Notes under the pieces: generated by a model
What the model was told of the DNA's origin: nothing
Database searches by the model: none
Seen by the model: the letters and a program-made list of their open reading frames with translations, nothing else
Part shown: positions 6,946 through 9,998 of the stretch, piece by piece
Position numbering within the stretch: the first letter of the stretch is position 1
Layout: each line of letters begins with the position of its first letter
DNA from: JAAZBA01 sp964461815
GTDB lineage: Bacteria; Bacillota; Clostridia; Oscillospirales; QAMX01
NCBI GenBank assembly: GCA_964461815.1
Contig: CAYWVF010000037.1
Span: 1-9,998, forward strand
Reading direction: 5' to 3'
DNA length: 9,998 nucleotides
Program-made: the position numbers and the translations under genes

Positions 6946-8350
6946 ATGCAAATGTAATATAGCTTCTGACTGAGACTTCTCTTATAAGATTTTCGATGGT
7001 ATTGTTGCAGTCCCAGAGCATTTCAGAGTAGAGCGCAACGGGATACATGATATTTTCTTCAAACATACCATCCTCGACAAGTGCAGTAAGGTCAAGATCA
7101 CCATTTGTTTCTTCATTCATTACCTTTATCATTTCGTAAGCCTTGTCCGAATACATCAGCCAGAAAGATTGGACATAGCGCCATATTTTGCTCTTTCGTT
7201 CTATGCGATTAGCTTTCATGTGCTTAGAGCTTGCGCCGAGATATATAGGCCCGTCAGTGTGCTTGAAAGACGACCACTTGAGCTTTACAAGACCCTTTGT
7301 AACAGCGCCGAATTTTTCTGATTCACCGCGAAGTTTTGCAATAGTGCGTACAAAGTCTACTGTAGCCTCGTGATCCTCGTCTCCTTCCTCTCCCGGGATA
7401 TATGAAAACGGGAACGCACCACAGTTCTCCCATACGATACGGATCCTTGGATCGACGTTTTTAATGAACTCTAGTCTGTTTTTTACAGAATCGGAATGAA
7501 GACCGAATTGGAGCTGTAGATCAGGATGCTTTTCAAATAGACGACCGGCTGTTTTGTTGACAAAATCAGTAACTGATTTCGCAATGAGTACGCCGTTGAT
7601 ATCCTCCTTGCCAAGCTCTGTAAAGGATTGGAAGTAAATGCCGTCAACGGCAAGCGGAAGATATTCCTTTTCAAATGTATTGATAATATTATCGATATTG
7701 CTGTTCACGGTGTATTCGTCGAATACATTGCAGTCTACATCCCAGCACCATGCAAAGCCCCAGATTATCTTGATGCCGCAGCTATGAGCGTAATTTATCA
7801 TAGCCTTGGCATTAAGAGGAACGCAGTCATTCCAGATGATGATCGTATTCATCTTGAGCTTTATCATATTATCTATAAAGCCTTTGAAATCGTAAATGAC
7901 ATGTCCCCATGTCCATATACCTCTGTTTTTTACGGATGGGTGCGAAAGCAGCTCAAATTCCGGAAGTGTATTTTCAAATATGTTTACACAATATTTGTCG
8001 GAGTTTTTTACAAATTCAAACTTGGTTATATACTTGTTATAGAAATCTACACAGCCGTAAAGAACGCCGTTGTCATCACTACCCTCGATCATTACTGTGT
8101 CGTTTACAACTTTTATGTAGTACTCCTCAGCGTTATCGAGGCATTTGTCTGAATTTTCGGCAATGTATGGATTGTTTTTCTTTGTGCCGACATAAATGCA
8201 CCGAAACTCACCGCTGTCTGAAAATTCGGAAGCCTTGAAACATACAGGATATTCAAAGGTGTAGTCTAAAATAAACTCCGTGAGGACTTCAATAGCCTTA
8301 TTTTGTATTGCACTGCATGGATCGCCGAAAATAATAGCCGTAGTTTTCAT
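6944..8350 (-). CDS. GH20/GH67-like putative glycoside hydrolase
   Basis: A 468-residue protein. Residues ~1-125 look like the small alpha/beta N-terminal domain of GH20/GH67-type enzymes (EEYYIKVVNDTVMIEGSDDNG, 75-95, split by VLYGCVDFY). The barrel follows: NRGIWTWGH (142-150), LKMNTIIIWND (165-175), IIWGFAWCWDVD (195-206), DGIYFQSFTELGKED (236-250) with Glu245 at a likely active-site strand end, and RIVWENCG (304-311). No signal peptide is seen. The AGGAG site upstream and a good promoter support ATG 8350. It is smaller than and only distantly similar to the DUF4838 pair. It faces them tail to tail. Exact family and substrate are uncertain; alpha-glucuronidase-like or hexosaminidase-like activity is only a fold-level guess. 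Confidence 0.72.
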   Translation of the reverse strand: MKTTAIIFGDPCSAIQNKAIEVLTEFILDYTFEYPVCFKASEFSDSGEFRCIYVGTKKNNPYIAENSDKCLDNAEEYYIKVVNDTVMIEGSDDNGVLYGCVDFYNKYITKFEFVKNSDKYCVNIFENTLPEFELLSHPSVKNRGIWTWGHVIYDFKGFIDNMIKLKMNTIIIWNDCVPLNAKAMINYAHSCGIKIIWGFAWCWDVDCNVFDEYTVNSNIDNIINTFEKEYLPLAVDGIYFQSFTELGKEDINGVLIAKSVTDFVNKTAGRLFEKHPDLQLQFGLHSDSVKNRLEFIKNVDPRIRIVWENCGAFPFSYIPGEEGDEDHEATVDFVRTIAKLRGESEKFGAVTKGLVKLKWSSFKHTDGPIYLGASSKHMKANRIERKSKIWRYVQSFWLMYSDKAYEMIKVMNEETNGDLDLTALVEDGMFEENIMYPVALYSEMLWDCNNTIENLIREVSVRSYITFA

Positions 8351-8388
8351 AGATCAAACTCCTAACTTGTGAAATTCATTCAAAATAT

Positions 8389-8416
8389 AGTATATCATAT
8401 TCGCTAATGTTGTCAA
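8389..8416 (-). promoter_or_regulatory. Sigma-A promoter with extended -10 for the GH20/GH67-like gene
   Basis: On the minus strand: consensus TTGACA (8411-8416), a 16-base spacer and TATACT (8389-8394) preceded by TGA, an extended -10 (TGnTATACT). It lies about 39 bases before the ATG at 8350, with AGGAG at 8359-8363. Confidence 0.8.
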
Positions 8417-8464
8417 TACAGTTGAAAGAGAAAATATTGATGTGTGCTGCAATGACTCTGCTAT

Positions 8465-9388
8465 TTCAAGCATGGCAATAAAACAGCCATGTACCCCGGT
8501 GATTTCGGAGATCCGGCAGAGGATTGTAATTGCAGATGCAGAGTAAACCAACGTGCACGGTGGGCATTGGATGATTCGGAGCTTGACCGACTGAAAGAAC
8601 GTGCTAAGTATTATGAGCTTGACAAGACAGAAAATTTTGAGGATTATAAGCAAAAATATCTGAAAGCGGTTGAAAATTCACAAGAATATGATATGATAGA
8701 ATACAAAAATAAGATTGCTGATGTAATGGGCGTTGATAGTTCTGCTGTTAAACTTGATAGGTTACCAACGAACTCATTAAACAGCGTTTTAACAGCAACG
8801 AAACAAGTTACCGATAAATACCCTGTTTTGAAAAAACATCTTAAGGGTATTGATTATGATGAGACATTAAAAGCAGTTGCGTCAAGCAGTTCAATACGTG
8901 GTTTTTGCATTTAAGTTCTACATATCAAAACTTAGATGAATATATCAAAAAACATGCGTATACAGTTAAAATCGGATTATTTCCAAAAGGAACAAACGTA
9001 GATAGCGTTATAGTGCATGAATTAGGGCACCAATTTGACGGCTTTATGACTGCTAACGGTATTTACGGTGGGGGATGTTGTTACAGATACTCGCCCAAGC
9101 TTACGTGTAAAAAAAGAAGTGCTTGAAAAGTTGGGGATGACCGATGAAAGACGAAAAGAAATAAGAAAAGAATGGGCTGCGAAAGGCAAAAAAGGAAAAG
9201 AACTCGCAGAAGCTGTTAAGTGGGAAGTTGACGAGTTTATTTCAAAACATATATCAGAGTATGCAACTACCAACGAACGAGAATTTTTTGCAGAGTGCTT
9301 TTCTGAATATATGACAAGCCCCGAGCCAAGAGAAGCAGCAAAAATATTCGGCGAAATCTTTGAGAAGCTTGTGAGAAAACTAAAATGA
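8465..9388 (+). pseudogene. Truncated, frameshifted phage minor head protein with HExxH domain
   Basis: The 5' part is missing: homology to SPP1 gp7/Mu F-like head morphogenesis proteins begins around 8465-8489, at the family's C-terminal signature (FGDPAEDCNCRCR, then QRARWAL). A coil-rich linker follows in the same frame to a stop at 8912-8914. The frame then shifts: HELGHQFD (HELGH 9016-9030), a zinc-metallopeptidase HExxH motif, is in the next frame, and the EFFAECFSEY motif (9281-9310), a likely third zinc ligand, is back in the first. Removing one T from 8902-8906, one T from 8916-8917 and one G from 9070-9074 restores one continuous frame. The domain resembles anthrax-lethal-factor-type metallopeptidases appended to head proteins. 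As written, no intact product can be made. Confidence 0.8.
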
Positions 9389-9552
9389 TTTGTCTACCAG
9401 ATGAAAAGAATTTCAAAGAAATAATTAAGCAACATGAAATTGAAGAATTAAAAGAATTTTGCGAAGATCAAGGCTTTACGTCTGAACAAACAAAAGAGTA
9501 CATCGAACGCATCATGAAAAAACGCTATGATGATAAATTGACAGATAAATAA
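9385..9552 (+). CDS. Small phage protein, 55 residues, function unknown
   Basis: ATG 9385 overlaps the TGA of the preceding gene (ATGA), the usual sign of translational coupling. The product is charged and mostly helical (many Glu, Lys), with KEIIKQHEIEELKEF near residues 11-25 and an ERIMKKRYDD stretch near the end. No membrane segment or known motif is seen. A terminator follows six bases after the stop. Small ORFs of this type often follow minor head genes in phages of Clostridia, but I do not recognise the family. It remains intact although its upstream partner is broken. Confidence 0.62.
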   Translation: MICLPDEKNFKEIIKQHEIEELKEFCEDQGFTSEQTKEYIERIMKKRYDDKLTDK

Positions 9553-9557
9553 AAAAT

Positions 9558-9592
9558 AAAAGCATTATGCAAAATCTGCATAGTGCTTTTTT
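9558..9592 (+). terminator. Terminator after the minor head/small ORF unit
   Basis: A 14-bp stem (9558-9571 with 9577-9590, one G-U wobble) with a 5-base loop is followed by T residues at 9587-9592. Confidence 0.87.
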
Positions 9593-9622
9593 CATACCCA
9601 TTTTCCGAAAGGCGATGACTCT

Positions 9623-9919
9623 ATGAATGAATTTAGTAAAAAGCTGTTGGTTGCCGATTATGCTATATTGATAGGCTTGATTTTGCTGTTTCTCGTTCCG
9701 AGTATTGACAAATCAAACCTTGCGGTCGTGCTTTGTGCATGGATAGCGCAGGTCGGCATATCGTCAGCGGCGTATTACCGGAAAGCGAAAAGCGGAAATC
9801 TTATGAAGCTCCCAATCATCCTGCTATCCGATCTCCTGGAGGATATGAGGGAAAGAGCAGATCCGACACAGATAATCAATTCAATGTTAGAGATACAAAA
9901 AGAAAAAGAGTTGATATAA
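9623..9919 (+). CDS. Small two-helix membrane protein of the prophage remnant
   Basis: A 98-residue protein with two predicted transmembrane helices: about residues 9-28 (VADYAILIGLILLFLVP core) and 32-52 (NLAVVLCAWIAQVGISSAAYY). A basic turn (RKAKSGN) and a cytoplasmic-looking amphipathic tail follow (LLSDLLEDMRERAD, then charged residues to the C-terminus). AAAGG about ten bases upstream is a modest ribosome binding site. Similar small membrane proteins occur in prophages of Ruminococcus and relatives, where their function is unknown. A holin is possible in size and topology but has no direct support. Its last codons lie inside the terminator stem at 9903-9932. Confidence 0.72.
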   Translation: MNEFSKKLLVADYAILIGLILLFLVPSIDKSNLAVVLCAWIAQVGISSAAYYRKAKSGNLMKLPIILLSDLLEDMRERADPTQIINSMLEIQKEKELI

Positions 9920-9932
9920 ACCAACTCTTTTT
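9903..9932. terminator. Bidirectional terminator between prophage remnant and tRNA
   Basis: AAAAAGAGTTG (9903-9913) pairs with CAACTCTTTTT (9922-9932) around an 8-base loop. The right arm ends in a T-tract for plus-strand transcripts. The minus-strand copy is followed by TTTTTCTTTTT, suited to ending the tRNA transcript two bases after its CCA. The left arm overlaps the last codons of the membrane protein gene. Confidence 0.82.
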
Positions 9933-9934
9933 AC

Positions 9935-9998
9935 TGGTGATCCATCCGCGATTCGAACGCGGGACACCCTGCTTAAAAGGCAGGTGCTCTGCCGACTG
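9935..9998 (-). tRNA. tRNA-Lys (anticodon UUU), 5' end cut by window edge
   Basis: Read on the minus strand, the visible 64 bases contain part of the D arm (CAGTCGGCAGAGC), an anticodon stem CCTGC/GCAGG with loop CTTTTAA (anticodon TTT), the T arm CCGCG-TTCGAAT-CGCGG, an acceptor 3' strand ATGGATC, discriminator A and encoded CCA. About 12 bases (acceptor 5' strand and start of the D arm) lie beyond 9998, giving the expected total of about 76. Confidence 0.96.

Larger units (their letters stand above)
8465..9919 (+). mobile_element. Prophage remnant beside tRNA-Lys
   Basis: This segment carries part of a minor head protein gene, a 55-residue ORF and a small membrane protein, with no portal, terminase, capsid, integrase or lysis genes. 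It starts abruptly in the middle of a head protein gene and ends at a tRNA gene 3' end. It is richer in AT and AAA/GAA codons than the sugar genes to its left. The left breakpoint falls between the promoter at 8389-8416 and codon 8465. No copy of the tRNA 3' end was found at that breakpoint. Confidence 0.65.

Noticed and set aside
7628..8152. 174-codon plus-strand open frame
   Set aside because: It is antisense to the GH20/GH67-like gene, whose promoter, ribosome binding site and conserved barrel motifs are clear.
8417..8470. Possible left attachment site for the prophage
   Set aside because: No repeat of the tRNA-Lys 3' sequence could be found by eye in this stretch.
8354..8653. 99-codon minus-strand open frame
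   Set aside because: It is opposite the phage head protein fragment and overlaps the promoter of the gene at 6944-8350; the plus-strand head protein motifs are convincing.
1..9998. CRISPR array, insertion sequence or rRNA
   Set aside because: No regularly spaced repeats, transposase motifs or rRNA segments were seen.

Overview
The window looks like chromosomal DNA of a gut or rumen Firmicute, most likely a Ruminococcus-type member of the Oscillospiraceae. This is inferred from moderate GC content, strong GGAGG ribosome binding sites, sigma-A type promoters, a tRNA with encoded CCA, and protein families typical of plant- or glycan-degrading Clostridia. The species cannot be fixed from this sequence alone.

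Layout, left to right. Positions 1-156 are the 3' end of a plus-strand gene of unknown function, closed by a strong terminator. From 484 to 2729 lies a minus-strand two-gene operon: a DUF4432 aldose-1-epimerase-like protein (first gene) and a Gfo/Idh/MocA NAD(P)-dependent oxidoreductase (second gene). It is fired from a near-consensus promoter and ends in a long hairpin at 416-448. A 276-base divergent promoter region separates it from a plus-strand pair, 3006-4928 and 4963-6891. These two genes are tandem paralogues of a DUF4838-like glycosidase-type protein of about 640 residues. A convergent minus-strand gene, 6944-8350, encodes a third GH20/GH67-like barrel protein of 468 residues and shares a bidirectional terminator with the pair. 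None of these proteins shows a signal peptide, so they probably act in the cytoplasm on an imported oligosaccharide or glycoside. The oxidoreductase and epimerase-like protein would handle the released sugar or an oxidised intermediate. No transporter or regulator lies in the window, and the substrate is unknown.

From about 8465 to 9919 the content changes to a prophage remnant. It holds a 5'-truncated minor head protein gene fused to an HExxH metallopeptidase-like domain (broken by frameshifts that look like homopolymer insertions), a 55-residue ORF, and a 98-residue two-helix membrane protein. The remnant abuts the 3' end of a tRNA-Lys(UUU) gene on the minus strand, cut by the window edge. 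This suggests, but does not prove, integration at the tRNA.

The most interesting part is the five-gene sugar locus: three barrel-type putative glycosidases (two recently diverged in a confined segment) beside an oxidoreductase and an epimerase-like protein. It may be an uncharacterised intracellular glycan pathway.
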